Source of the DNA: Gaetbulibacter sp. 4G1
GTDB taxonomy: Bacteria; Bacteroidota; Bacteroidia; Flavobacteriales; Flavobacteriaceae
Assembly: GCF_002741945.1 (NCBI RefSeq)
Contig: NZ_MDVN01000020.1
Location: forward strand, 372,001 to 436,000
DNA: 64,000 nt
Reading direction: 5' to 3'
The first letter of the stretch is position 1. Every line of letters begins with the position of its first letter. Positions 55,205 to 63,522 of the stretch are shown in pieces. Below the pieces are notes generated by a model. That model worked only from the letters and a program-made list of their open reading frames with translations, was not told where the DNA came from and did not search any database. Position numbers and translations under genes: made by a program.

Positions 55205-55327
55205 TAAAAATTATTTTTTTGACAAAATGATGTCAAGTTTACTAAAAATTATGCAAAAAACCGTAACTATTAACAGTTAAATAAGCGAATGTAATAACTA
55301 TGCCTTCAATTTTCATACCAAGAATAG

Positions 55328-55335
55328 TATATTTG
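55328..55335 (+). promoter_or_regulatory. Promoter -7 box of the HMG-CoA reductase gene
   Basis: TATATTTG matches TAnnTTTG, 19 nt before the ATG at 55355; the upstream TTG at 55349 would leave only 13 nt. Confidence 0.55.
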
Positions 55336-55354
55336 CTCCGTAAAACAGTTGATA

Positions 55355-56677
55355 ATGAGCAAAACGATTTCTGGGTTTTCTAAGCTTTCCAAGTCTAACA
55401 AAATTGATTGGATTGTAAATACATATTTTTCGAATACTGAAGAAGCAAAGCGCATTTTGAAACAGTATTGGAATAATAATGAAAAATTACAACAGTTACA
55501 TGATGAGTTTATTGAAAACACAGTAACCAACTATTATTTACCCCTTGGTGTTGCTCCAAATTTTTTAATTAATGATACACTTTACACCATCCCGATGGCT
55601 ATTGAGGAAAGCTCGGTTGTTGCAGCAGCAAGTAAAGCTGCTAAATTTTGGTTAGATAGAGGAGGGTTTAAAACTAAGGTGATTTCAACTACTAAAATTG
55701 GTCAGGTACACTTTATGTATCATGGTGATTTTAAAAAGTTACAAAGCTTTTTTAACTATGTAAAACCTATCTTAATCAAAGATGCTAAACCTATTACCAA
55801 GAACATGGAAGCTCGTGGTGGAGGCATTATTGATATAGAGTTACGTGACAAAACAGAAGATATAAACGGGTATTATCAATTACATGCCTCTTTTGAAACT
55901 TTAGATGCTATGGGTGCGAATTTTATAAATTCGTGTTTAGAGCAATTTGCAAAAACATTTAAAAACAAAGCTTCATTATTTGAAGGCTTTTCAGAAAAAG
56001 AAAAGCAAATTCAAATAGTAATGAGCATTTTATCAAACTACGTTCCTGATTGCTTAGTAAGAGCCGAAGTAAGTTGTAAGATTGAAGATTTAAGCGACAA
56101 TGATTTGATTTCGGGTGAAGATTTTGCTACAAAATTTATACAAGCAGTTAATATTGCTGAAATAGAACCATATCGTGCTGTAACCCATAATAAAGGCATT
56201 ATGAATGGTATAGACGCTGTAATTTTGGCAACAGGAAATGATTTTAGAGCTGTTGAAGCTGGAGTACATGCTTATGCTTCTAGACATGGAAAATATAGTA
56301 GTTTAACACATGCCAAAATTGTAGATGGTATTTTTACCTTTTGGACAGAAATCCCCTTAGCATTAGGTACTGTTGGCGGGCTTACTAATTTGCACCCGTT
56401 AGTAAAATTAGCCTTAGAATTATTACACAAACCATCAGCCAAAGAACTTATGCAAATTGTTGCTGTTGCTGGTTTAGCACAAAACTTTGCTGCTTTACGT
56501 TCATTAACCACAACAGGAATTCAACAAGGACATATGAAAATGCACTTAATGAATATTCTAAACCAGTTTGAAGCTAACGAAAAAGAAAAAGAAATCTTAA
56601 CTGAGCATTTTAAAACCAATACAGTAACCCACAGCGCTGTTGTTGAGGCGATAAAAGAGTTAAGAGTTAAAAATTAG
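55355..56677 (+). CDS. Hydroxymethylglutaryl-CoA reductase, class II (degradative type)
   Basis: NAD(P)H-dependent interconversion of HMG-CoA and mevalonate. Motifs: MEARGGGIIDIELRD near 150, DAMGANFINSC (about 186-196), the catalytic lysine in THNKGIMNGIDAV, the catalytic aspartate in ATGNDFRAVEAG and the C-terminal catalytic histidine in HMKMHLMN. 440 residues from ATG 55355. Although class II enzymes are called degradative after Pseudomonas mevalonii, in Bacteroidota with the mevalonate route they act in isoprenoid synthesis. The GHMP kinase gene follows after one base. Confidence 0.92.
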   Translation: MSKTISGFSKLSKSNKIDWIVNTYFSNTEEAKRILKQYWNNNEKLQQLHDEFIENTVTNYYLPLGVAPNFLINDTLYTIPMAIEESSVVAAASKAAKFWLDRGGFKTKVISTTKIGQVHFMYHGDFKKLQSFFNYVKPILIKDAKPITKNMEARGGGIIDIELRDKTEDINGYYQLHASFETLDAMGANFINSCLEQFAKTFKNKASLFEGFSEKEKQIQIVMSILSNYVPDCLVRAEVSCKIEDLSDNDLISGEDFATKFIQAVNIAEIEPYRAVTHNKGIMNGIDAVILATGNDFRAVEAGVHAYASRHGKYSSLTHAKIVDGIFTFWTEIPLALGTVGGLTNLHPLVKLALELLHKPSAKELMQIVAVAGLAQNFAALRSLTTTGIQQGHMKMHLMNILNQFEANEKEKEILTEHFKTNTVTHSAVVEAIKELRVKN

Positions 56678-56678
56678 A

Positions 56679-57623
56679 ATGGAACGTTTTTATAGCAACG
56701 GAAAATTATTGTTAATTGGAGAGTATTTAGTGCTTGATGGTGCCTTATCATTAGCTATTCCAACAAAATATGGGCAATCCTTAAATATTGAAGCTATTGA
56801 AGCATCCAAACTCGTTTGGAAAAGCTTAGATGAAAAAGAAAATATTTGGTTTAAAGATGAATTTTTAATTGGTGAAACTATCAAGTCCAGGTCGGTCGAT
56901 TCTAGTAATGACATTAGTGAGAGATTGATTCAAATATTAAACATTGCTAAAAAACTTAATCCCAATTTTTTAAATACAGAAAATGGCTTCAAAGTAACAA
57001 CAAGATTAGACTTTCCTAGACAATGGGGCTTAGGTACATCATCAACATTAATAAATAATATAGCACAATGGGCAAATGTTGATCCTTATCAACTTTTGAA
57101 ACAATCTTTCGATGGTAGTGGTTACGATATTGCTTGTGCAAAACATAGCCTACCAATAACCTATCAATTATTTGTAAAAACTAATGAAGTTTCTTGTGAT
57201 ACTCAAAATAATACAAGAGCCATTAAAGAAATAGCTTTTAATCCTTCATTCAAAGACCATTTATACTTTGTTTATTTAAACCAAAAACAAAATAGTCGTG
57301 ATGGTATTGCGCGGTATAAAAACAATATTTCAGATTTATCAGAATCTATTTCAACAATAAGCACTATAACTCAAAATATAATTTTGTGTAAAACGCTTGA
57401 TGAATTTATTTTACTAATTGAAAAACATGAATACATCATTTCAAAAATCATACATCAAGATCCAATTAAGAAGCGTTTATTTAGCGATTTTAATGGCGGA
57501 ATAAAAAGCCTTGGTGCGTGGGGTGGCGATTTTGTTTTAGCTGCTTCAAAAAACAACCCTACAGGTTATTTTAAAAAGAAAGGATACCAAACGGTTATCT
57601 CATTTGAAAACATGATACTTTAA
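56679..57623 (+). CDS. GYDIA-family GHMP kinase, probable mevalonate-pathway kinase
   Basis: GHMP-superfamily small-molecule kinase of 314 residues. The N-terminal GEYLVLDGALSLAIPTKYGQ is the substrate-side motif, RQWGLGTSSTL (about 111-121) is the ATP-binding P-loop, with a threonine where most members have serine, and GSGYDIACA (about 147-155) is the motif that names the GYDIA family. The C-terminal SLGAWGGDFVLAAS is motif 3. Contact with HMG-CoA reductase (one base apart) suggests mevalonate or phosphomevalonate as substrate; this is inference, since members are not well characterised. Confidence 0.85.
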   Translation: MERFYSNGKLLLIGEYLVLDGALSLAIPTKYGQSLNIEAIEASKLVWKSLDEKENIWFKDEFLIGETIKSRSVDSSNDISERLIQILNIAKKLNPNFLNTENGFKVTTRLDFPRQWGLGTSSTLINNIAQWANVDPYQLLKQSFDGSGYDIACAKHSLPITYQLFVKTNEVSCDTQNNTRAIKEIAFNPSFKDHLYFVYLNQKQNSRDGIARYKNNISDLSESISTISTITQNIILCKTLDEFILLIEKHEYIISKIIHQDPIKKRLFSDFNGGIKSLGAWGGDFVLAASKNNPTGYFKKKGYQTVISFENMIL

Positions 57624-57628
57624 AGCAT

Positions 57629-57655
57629 AAAAAACCTCGATAAACGAGGTTTTTT
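57629..57655. terminator. Bidirectional terminator
   Basis: AAAAACCTCG and CGAGGTTTTT form a perfect 10-bp stem with loop ATAAA between two convergent genes (GHMP kinase and the peptidylprolyl isomerase). Confidence 0.87.
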
Positions 57656-57681
57656 TTATATAATCTTTATTAGATTAGTCT

Positions 57682-59850
57682 TTATTGAACTTGAGTTTTA
57701 GCTCTGTTATCTTCTATATCAGCAGCTTCTTTTAAAGCATTGTATAACTTTGCAGTTACCACATTTGTTTTTAAAGTTTCTACTTGATTGGCAAAAGATT
57801 GGTAATTATCTAACTCTACAGCTGGAGTTACTTTAGTTACCTGAATCATATAAACTCCATTAGCACCATCAATTAACTTAGATGTTTCGTTTTCATTTAA
57901 ACCAAAAGCAGAGCCAACAATAATTGGTTCTCTTCCAGCCCCAGAAAGCGTTGGTGTTTTCATTGTAATAGCCGAAGCTGTTCTTACTGTCGTATTTTCA
58001 GCTGCTGCTAAATCTTCTAAAGTAGTAGCCGTTGTTCTATCTCTAATAATTTTAGCTTTTTTCTCTTTACGTATAGCAGGTATTGCTGTAGCTGATGCAT
58101 CTTCTACACTTTTCAATCCTTCTTTATGTTTTGCTACTAACTGTGCAATAACATAGCCATTTGGTATGTTAAAACGCTTAATATCACCTACTTTAGCATC
58201 TTCTTCAAAAGCCCAGCGCACTATTGGTCTTTGATTACCAACACCTGGAATATTTTCGTCTAACGCTTTAATACCATTCACTGGTCTTACAGTAAATTTA
58301 TTTTCGGTTGCTGTCTCTTGAAAATCTTTATCAACAACTGTTATTTCGAAGTTTGAAGCATCTCTAAATACTTTAGAAATTGTAGCTTCAGATGGTTCAA
58401 TTTCGCGAGCAATAGTTCCTATTTTAAGGGCATTTTCAAAACTCTCTTTATCATCTACTCTTATAATATGATAACCAAATTGTGTTAAAACTATATCTAC
58501 ACTACCTTTTTCGTTTGTAAATAAAAAGTCTGCGAAATCAGGATCAAAACTTCTTGGGTTAAAAGTTGAGTATCTTATCCAACCTATACTACCATCTTTT
58601 CCTTTTGTCCCATCAACATTTATTTCATTTGCGACTTCGTTAAATTTACTTTTACTGTTCTTAACTAAAGGCAATAAACTATCAACTAGCTTTTTTGCGT
58701 CTTCTTTTGTTGTTGTTGTTTCGGCAGTAGCTGCTAATGAGCCTACAAAAGGAACAATAATATGGCTAGATTGAACTGAATCTGCTATTTTTTCATAACT
58801 AATTGCTTTAGTCACTTTAAAATATCCGTTGTCTTTATATGGTCCATAAATTTCACCTTCATTAAGATTAAAAATACTATCGGCCACAACAGTAGGTAAT
58901 GATGATTTGAAAACAAAACGATCATTAAACTTTATATCAGAATTAGAATTAACAAAATCTTCGTTATCAGTAGTTTTAGAAAAACCAGTAATGGTTTCGT
59001 TAGCTTTTAATGCTTCACTATATTCTTCTCTATCATTTAATAGCTTTACCAAATCTGCTTTTATAGCGTTTTCGTCTTCAACTGTAGCGATTTCTTTAAA
59101 CTCTACATATCTAATATCTCTTGAAGCTTCAACTTCAAACTGTTTTTTGTTTTTATTTATATAATCTGAAATATCTGATTTTGAAACAGCAATTGTACTA
59201 TCTGCAACTGAAGTGTAAGGTACTTGCACGTACTTAATATCTACTTTATTTCCTTGCAATTTATGTTCTAATTCGCCTTCAGCAAGAGTTCCTGTTAAAC
59301 CAGCTTTTACTAAATTAAAATAGTTTTGATTTAAAGCATTATTAGCTAATTGCTTTTCGTAGTTTACCCAATCAGCAAAAGTTAATGGTTGTCCTGCTAT
59401 AAAACCTGGTTGTGGCGATAATTCTTTAAGATTAGCAATAAACTCATTTAACTTATTTTCATCAAACAACCCTGCTTCATTTAAAAACTCTGGATTGGTA
59501 GCCATTGCTGTTTTAAGCAAATCTCTCATTTGGTCCTTTTCAATAGAAATACCTAGAGTTTCGTATTGTGTTTCCATAACAGCTTGCCTTACTTCTTGCT
59601 CCCAAACACTGTTCATTACTTGAGTATTAGTAGCTGTTGCTCCAGCACGTTTTTGTGCTACTTCTACTTTTTGTAAAAAATCTTCACGAGTAATATCTTT
59701 ACCATTAATTGTAGCAACAATATTTTGCGATTTTGCTGTAAGTGCATCACCATTTTTAAATAAATCTGCTAAAACGAAAGAGAATAACGCCAATGCTATA
59801 ATTAGTATTAAAAATAGTGAACGTTGTCTAATCTTATTTAAAACTGCCAT
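57682..59850 (-). CDS. PpiD/SurA-type periplasmic peptidylprolyl isomerase
   Basis: Membrane-anchored folding factor for outer-membrane and periplasmic proteins. One N-terminal helix (about 12-30, SLFLILIIALALFSFVLA) and then a SurA_N-like chaperone domain with ATINGKDITREDFLQKV near 45-61. Parvulin (rotamase) regions are visible at about 365-475, with SQSSHIIVPF and GSIGWIRYSTF as strand motifs and the end QFGYHIIRVDD; a second less clear unit precedes the C-terminus. 722 residues, near the 623 of E. coli PpiD plus extensions. It heads no obvious operon; the CNNM gene ends 159 nt upstream. Confidence 0.88.
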   Translation of the reverse strand: MAVLNKIRQRSLFLILIIALALFSFVLADLFKNGDALTAKSQNIVATINGKDITREDFLQKVEVAQKRAGATATNTQVMNSVWEQEVRQAVMETQYETLGISIEKDQMRDLLKTAMATNPEFLNEAGLFDENKLNEFIANLKELSPQPGFIAGQPLTFADWVNYEKQLANNALNQNYFNLVKAGLTGTLAEGELEHKLQGNKVDIKYVQVPYTSVADSTIAVSKSDISDYINKNKKQFEVEASRDIRYVEFKEIATVEDENAIKADLVKLLNDREEYSEALKANETITGFSKTTDNEDFVNSNSDIKFNDRFVFKSSLPTVVADSIFNLNEGEIYGPYKDNGYFKVTKAISYEKIADSVQSSHIIVPFVGSLAATAETTTTKEDAKKLVDSLLPLVKNSKSKFNEVANEINVDGTKGKDGSIGWIRYSTFNPRSFDPDFADFLFTNEKGSVDIVLTQFGYHIIRVDDKESFENALKIGTIAREIEPSEATISKVFRDASNFEITVVDKDFQETATENKFTVRPVNGIKALDENIPGVGNQRPIVRWAFEEDAKVGDIKRFNIPNGYVIAQLVAKHKEGLKSVEDASATAIPAIRKEKKAKIIRDRTTATTLEDLAAAENTTVRTASAITMKTPTLSGAGREPIIVGSAFGLNENETSKLIDGANGVYMIQVTKVTPAVELDNYQSFANQVETLKTNVVTAKLYNALKEAADIEDNRAKTQVQ

Positions 59851-60008
59851 TTGTAATTTAAATTTAAAAAATCCTTAGTACGGGATTTAGCTTATTAAGT
59901 TGTTTATGTAATAATCAAATTTTGATTAAATACAGTGCGCGAAAATACCATTTTCTATTTAATAATAAAAGTGTAAAGAGGCTTTAATTGTATTAAAATA
60001 TTCCAATT

Positions 60009-61298
60009 TTAATCTTCTTCTAAAAGTTTAAGTTCTACCAAATCAATTTTAGTGTTTGATACCTCTAAAATAGTAAACTGAAATCCATCAATAATAACAA
60101 TTTCATCTTTTGCTGGAATCTCTTCAGTGTGATTAACAATTAATCCGCCTAAAGTTTCATAATTTTCACTATCTGGTAGGTTCAATTTATAAGTTTCGTT
60201 TAAATGATCCACTTCTAAACGTGCCGAAAATGTGAACGTTTCTTTATCAATTTTTTCTTCAATTAAATCTACTGAGTCATGTTCGTCCTCAATTTCACCA
60301 AATAGCTCTTCAACAATGTCTTCAACAGTCATAATACCAGATGTACCTCCATACTCATCTAAAACAACCGCAATACTCTTTCGCTTTTTAGTGAGCACAT
60401 TTAACACATCTTTAATTAGTACGGTTTCTGGAATAAACTCAACAGGTAGCATTGCCGATTTTATAGTTTTTGGTTTTTTAAATAGTTCAAAAGAATGCAC
60501 ATAACCCAAAATATCATCAACCGTTTCTTTATATACTATAATTTTAGTACAACCTGTTTCTGTAAAAAGAGCGTTTAGTGTTTTTATTGACTCGTTAATT
60601 TCTACTGCAATAATTTCGGTTCTGGGCACCATAACTTCTCGTGCTTTAACTTCAGAGAATTCTAATGCATTTTGAAATATTTGAATTTCAGAATCTACCT
60701 CATCATGAGCTTCAACCGATTCCATCTGTTCACTTATATAATTACCTAATTCTACTTTTGTGAAAGCTAGTTGAATTTGGTCTCCATCGGTTTTAAAAAA
60801 ATATTTAAGAATAAAATCAGATATCCAAATAACAAAATCTGAAATAAAAGTAAATAATACATAAAAAATATAAGCTGGTAATGCTAAAACTTTTATAAGT
60901 GTATTTGAATAAATTTGAAAAAACACCTTTGGCAAAAATTCTGCTGTAATTAAAATAACAAAAGTTGAAATAACGGTTTGCGACAATAAACTGAAGTCTG
61001 TTAGCATGTAGTTAACAAAAACTGATGTTGTTGGTAACATGGATTGAAACCAATTGACCAGTAAATCGCCCATAAAAAATCCATAAATAACCAATGCTAT
61101 ATTGTTGCCAATTAACATAGTTGTAATAAACTTTGATGGTTTTGCAGTAAGCTTACTTAATATTTTTGCAAGAATGCCGTCTTGTTTTTTCTCAATCTCG
61201 ATATGGATTTTATTTGAAGAAACATAAGCAATCTCCATACCTGAAAAAAAGGCCGATAATATTAATGATACAATTATGATAATAACATAAATGCTCAT
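60009..61298 (-). CDS. CNNM/CorC family (hemolysin-like) membrane protein
   Basis: DUF21-CBS-CorC protein, 429 residues. The N-terminal DUF21 part (about 1-175) has membrane helices with ILSAFFSGMEIAYVSSNKI; the cytosolic half has two CBS domains (about 205-325, with EVMVPRTEIIAVE and RKSIAVVLDEYGGTSGIMTVED) and the CorC_HlyC transporter-associated domain at the end (SENYETLGGLI). The family is linked to magnesium and cobalt efflux; the flavobacterial gliding protein GldE belongs to the same family, so that name is possible but unproven. A 64-residue gene lies directly upstream. Confidence 0.9.
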   Translation of the reverse strand: MSIYVIIIIVSLILSAFFSGMEIAYVSSNKIHIEIEKKQDGILAKILSKLTAKPSKFITTMLIGNNIALVIYGFFMGDLLVNWFQSMLPTTSVFVNYMLTDFSLLSQTVISTFVILITAEFLPKVFFQIYSNTLIKVLALPAYIFYVLFTFISDFVIWISDFILKYFFKTDGDQIQLAFTKVELGNYISEQMESVEAHDEVDSEIQIFQNALEFSEVKAREVMVPRTEIIAVEINESIKTLNALFTETGCTKIIVYKETVDDILGYVHSFELFKKPKTIKSAMLPVEFIPETVLIKDVLNVLTKKRKSIAVVLDEYGGTSGIMTVEDIVEELFGEIEDEHDSVDLIEEKIDKETFTFSARLEVDHLNETYKLNLPDSENYETLGGLIVNHTEEIPAKDEIVIIDGFQFTILEVSNTKIDLVELKLLEED

Positions 61299-61493
61299 TT
61301 ATTTTGAATTGTTTCTGTTTTCAAATTTTTTACTAAACTTTTTTCTAAAGAAAAACATGAAAATAGCTAGTGCTCCTAATAATATTGAAGGGTAATAAAT
61401 TTCGCCATTATCCATATATCTTGAAATGGCGTCATATATAAATAATATAGCAAATACGATATAAGCATATTGAAAAATCTTTGAATATTTCAT
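61299..61493 (-). CDS. Small two-helix membrane protein
   Basis: 64 residues with two hydrophobic segments (about 8-25 and 35-50) separated by DAISRYMDNGEIYYPS and ending in a very basic tail FRKKFSKKFENRNNSK. Its stop codon touches the start of the CNNM gene, so the two are translated together. Not recognised beyond a small hypothetical membrane protein. Confidence 0.75.
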   Translation of the reverse strand: MKYSKIFQYAYIVFAILFIYDAISRYMDNGEIYYPSILLGALAIFMFFFRKKFSKKFENRNNSK

Positions 61494-61563
61494 TTTTTGA
61501 GTTGTAATTTAAATTGCCACAAAGATAATTAAAATAGAGAAGCTGGGTTTGAAGAATTTTGAG

Positions 61564-62121
61564 TTATTCATCAAGTGTAATTATACCTGTTACTTCAAGC
61601 ACTTCAGCATTAGTAAATTTTGAATCTGAATCAAAACCATTGCCATTAATCAAATCCTGGCCTTGTCTAAATTTAACAGGCTTATTAGTAAATATCCACT
61701 CTTTTTTCTTATCATAAAACAATTGTTCAGCATACAATGTATCGTTTGTACTTGTTGTTATTTTTACATTGCCTTGTAAATCTATAAGATTAGTATTAAT
61801 GTAATTAATAGCATAATCAGCAATAACTACATTTTTTTTATTATCCTCATCTAATAAGTCTAATACAATACCGTTAGGAAACTCAAAAAAAGGAAAAGCT
61901 CTATTTTGATAATCTAACATTTTTGGGCTTAAAAGGATAGCTTTAATCTTACCTGAATCTGTATATTTCAAATTAATATTTTCAGCAACTCCAATAGGTT
62001 CATTTTCAGAAACACCAATTTTCTGGATCTCTTTAAAGTTGTCTTTACATGAAAAAAACATAGTCACAGCAATCGCTGTGACTATGTTTAGTATATAGTA
62101 TTTATATGTTCTAGTTTTCAT
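61564..62121 (-). CDS. lptC: LPS export protein LptC
   Basis: Periplasmic bridge component of the lipopolysaccharide transport machine (LptBFGC-A-DE). N-terminal membrane/lipoprotein signal with MFFSC (C25); the beta-jellyroll pattern of LptC follows, with EPIGVAENINLKYTDSGKIKAILLS in outline, LLDEDNKKNVVIADYAINY and LQGNVKITTSTNDTLYAEQLFYD. 185 residues, normal. Codons 11-22 carry a perfect 15-bp inverted repeat with a downstream T-tract (see separate entry). It starts one base after the stop of the TPR gene. Confidence 0.9.
   Translation of the reverse strand: MKTRTYKYYILNIVTAIAVTMFFSCKDNFKEIQKIGVSENEPIGVAENINLKYTDSGKIKAILLSPKMLDYQNRAFPFFEFPNGIVLDLLDEDNKKNVVIADYAINYINTNLIDLQGNVKITTSTNDTLYAEQLFYDKKKEWIFTNKPVKFRQGQDLINGNGFDSDSKFTNAEVLEVTGIITLDE
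62052..62089 (-). terminator. Terminator-like hairpin inside the 5' end of lptC
   Basis: AAACATAGTCACAGC and its exact complement form a 15-bp stem with a 4-nt loop, 33-66 nt into the lptC coding sequence, followed on the minus strand by seven Ts that overlap the stem end. The same bases encode the signal peptide. Confidence 0.6.
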
Positions 62122-63504
62122 TTAAACTTTAGGCACTGTAACTGAAGCTCCAATCCAACAACCAATTCTTATAGTTTGTCCTGAATTCGCAGCGCTAAAT
62201 ATATCTGACTTAGATGGTGCTTTAGCCGAATAACTTTTAGCTGATTGCGCAGAAGCCTTCTTTAATGTTGGATCTACTCGTCCTGCTTTTCTAGCTTCAT
62301 CTGCAGCTAACCAATATACTGCTCTTTTATTAAAAGTTGTATCTCCACATCGGTTTGCACTAGCAGCATACATGGTTGCTATAGCTAAATGTGGGCGACC
62401 GTTTGAAGGGTTAAGTTTTAATGCATTTCTAAAATACCCTCTTGCTTTGCCATATTTACCTTTCTTTTTAAGAATTGTACCTATTCTGTATGCTAACTTT
62501 GATTTTTTGAAAGTATCTTCTTCTAAATCATAAGCTTCATTAAAGTAACCTTCTGCTTCTGATGTTTTTCCTTTTTTCATTAAAATACCAGCAACAAAAA
62601 CTTTAGTATCTGCAGATGGAGATAATTCATCATAAGCCTTTACTAATCTCTCATATAAAGGATCATCAGTACATTCTTTGTAAAACATTCTACTTACTGC
62701 ACGCTTTAACCAAACTGCATCATTTTGATATTCCTCAAAATCTTTAGTGTAAAGCGGTATTAAGTTTTCACAATTTGCTCTTTCTCCTAATTCAGAATCA
62801 ATACTTCCTGATACTTTATCATAAGCTGTTAGTACTTGAGAATAGTATTTCTTATACTTTTTTTCTTTAGACGCTAACGCCGTACCTGCATCTTCTTTTT
62901 CAATCAATTTATTAAGTTTTCCTGAAGCTAATTTTACTTCATCTTCAATCTTTTCAGCAACATCATCATATTTATTAAATAAATCTTTAGCTGGTTTTTT
63001 ACCTCCGTCGTATAATGCTACCATTAATTTAAAATAAATATATAAGCTTTTAGGGTTTTTAAACGTTGCTTTATCTAAGTTATAAGCTGCATCAAAACAT
63101 TCATAAAGTTCTTGATCTGTCTTATTTAATATGCTTTTATGGTCATACATTAATTGACACCCTTTGGCAGCATATTCTCCTTTAGGAGTTTTGCTCGCAA
63201 AATGAGTTCCTCTTTCATCCCATAATTTTAAAAGATCATTTACAAAAGCAACTTTTTCGGTTCCTGTAGATTTTTTAATTTTATCTCCTAAAATTTTCTC
63301 GCCATATACGTATATAGCTCTATTAAATTTTGGGTTTCTTTGTCTTAGCTCCATAAACGGTTTATAAGCCGCTTCGTAATTTTTTGCTTTAGCATACTCT
63401 GTCATAATTGATAAAGTTGCCATATCTTCTTCATTACTTTGAGAGTTTACCAAATTTAATCCAATGAATAAAAATGTAAATAATAATGTAATTTTCGCCT
63501 TCAT
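62122..63504 (-). CDS. Secreted tetratricopeptide-repeat protein
   Basis: 460 residues with a signal peptide (1-21, ends VNSQ). TPR motifs are visible at about 290-380: DTKVFVAGILMKKGKTSEAEGYFNEAY in outline, then KSKLAYRIGTILKKKGKYGKARGYFRNALKLNPSNG. The C-terminus (residues 380-460) has a conserved cysteine in NRCGDTTF and a tail rich in Ser/Lys. It would act in the periplasm, probably as a scaffold for an envelope complex; its position between an outer-membrane barrel and lptC suggests envelope assembly, but no function is established here. Confidence 0.82.
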   Translation of the reverse strand: MKAKITLLFTFLFIGLNLVNSQSNEEDMATLSIMTEYAKAKNYEAAYKPFMELRQRNPKFNRAIYVYGEKILGDKIKKSTGTEKVAFVNDLLKLWDERGTHFASKTPKGEYAAKGCQLMYDHKSILNKTDQELYECFDAAYNLDKATFKNPKSLYIYFKLMVALYDGGKKPAKDLFNKYDDVAEKIEDEVKLASGKLNKLIEKEDAGTALASKEKKYKKYYSQVLTAYDKVSGSIDSELGERANCENLIPLYTKDFEEYQNDAVWLKRAVSRMFYKECTDDPLYERLVKAYDELSPSADTKVFVAGILMKKGKTSEAEGYFNEAYDLEEDTFKKSKLAYRIGTILKKKGKYGKARGYFRNALKLNPSNGRPHLAIATMYAASANRCGDTTFNKRAVYWLAADEARKAGRVDPTLKKASAQSAKSYSAKAPSKSDIFSAANSGQTIRIGCWIGASVTVPKV

Positions 63505-63522
63505 GATAATAATTTTATGTTG

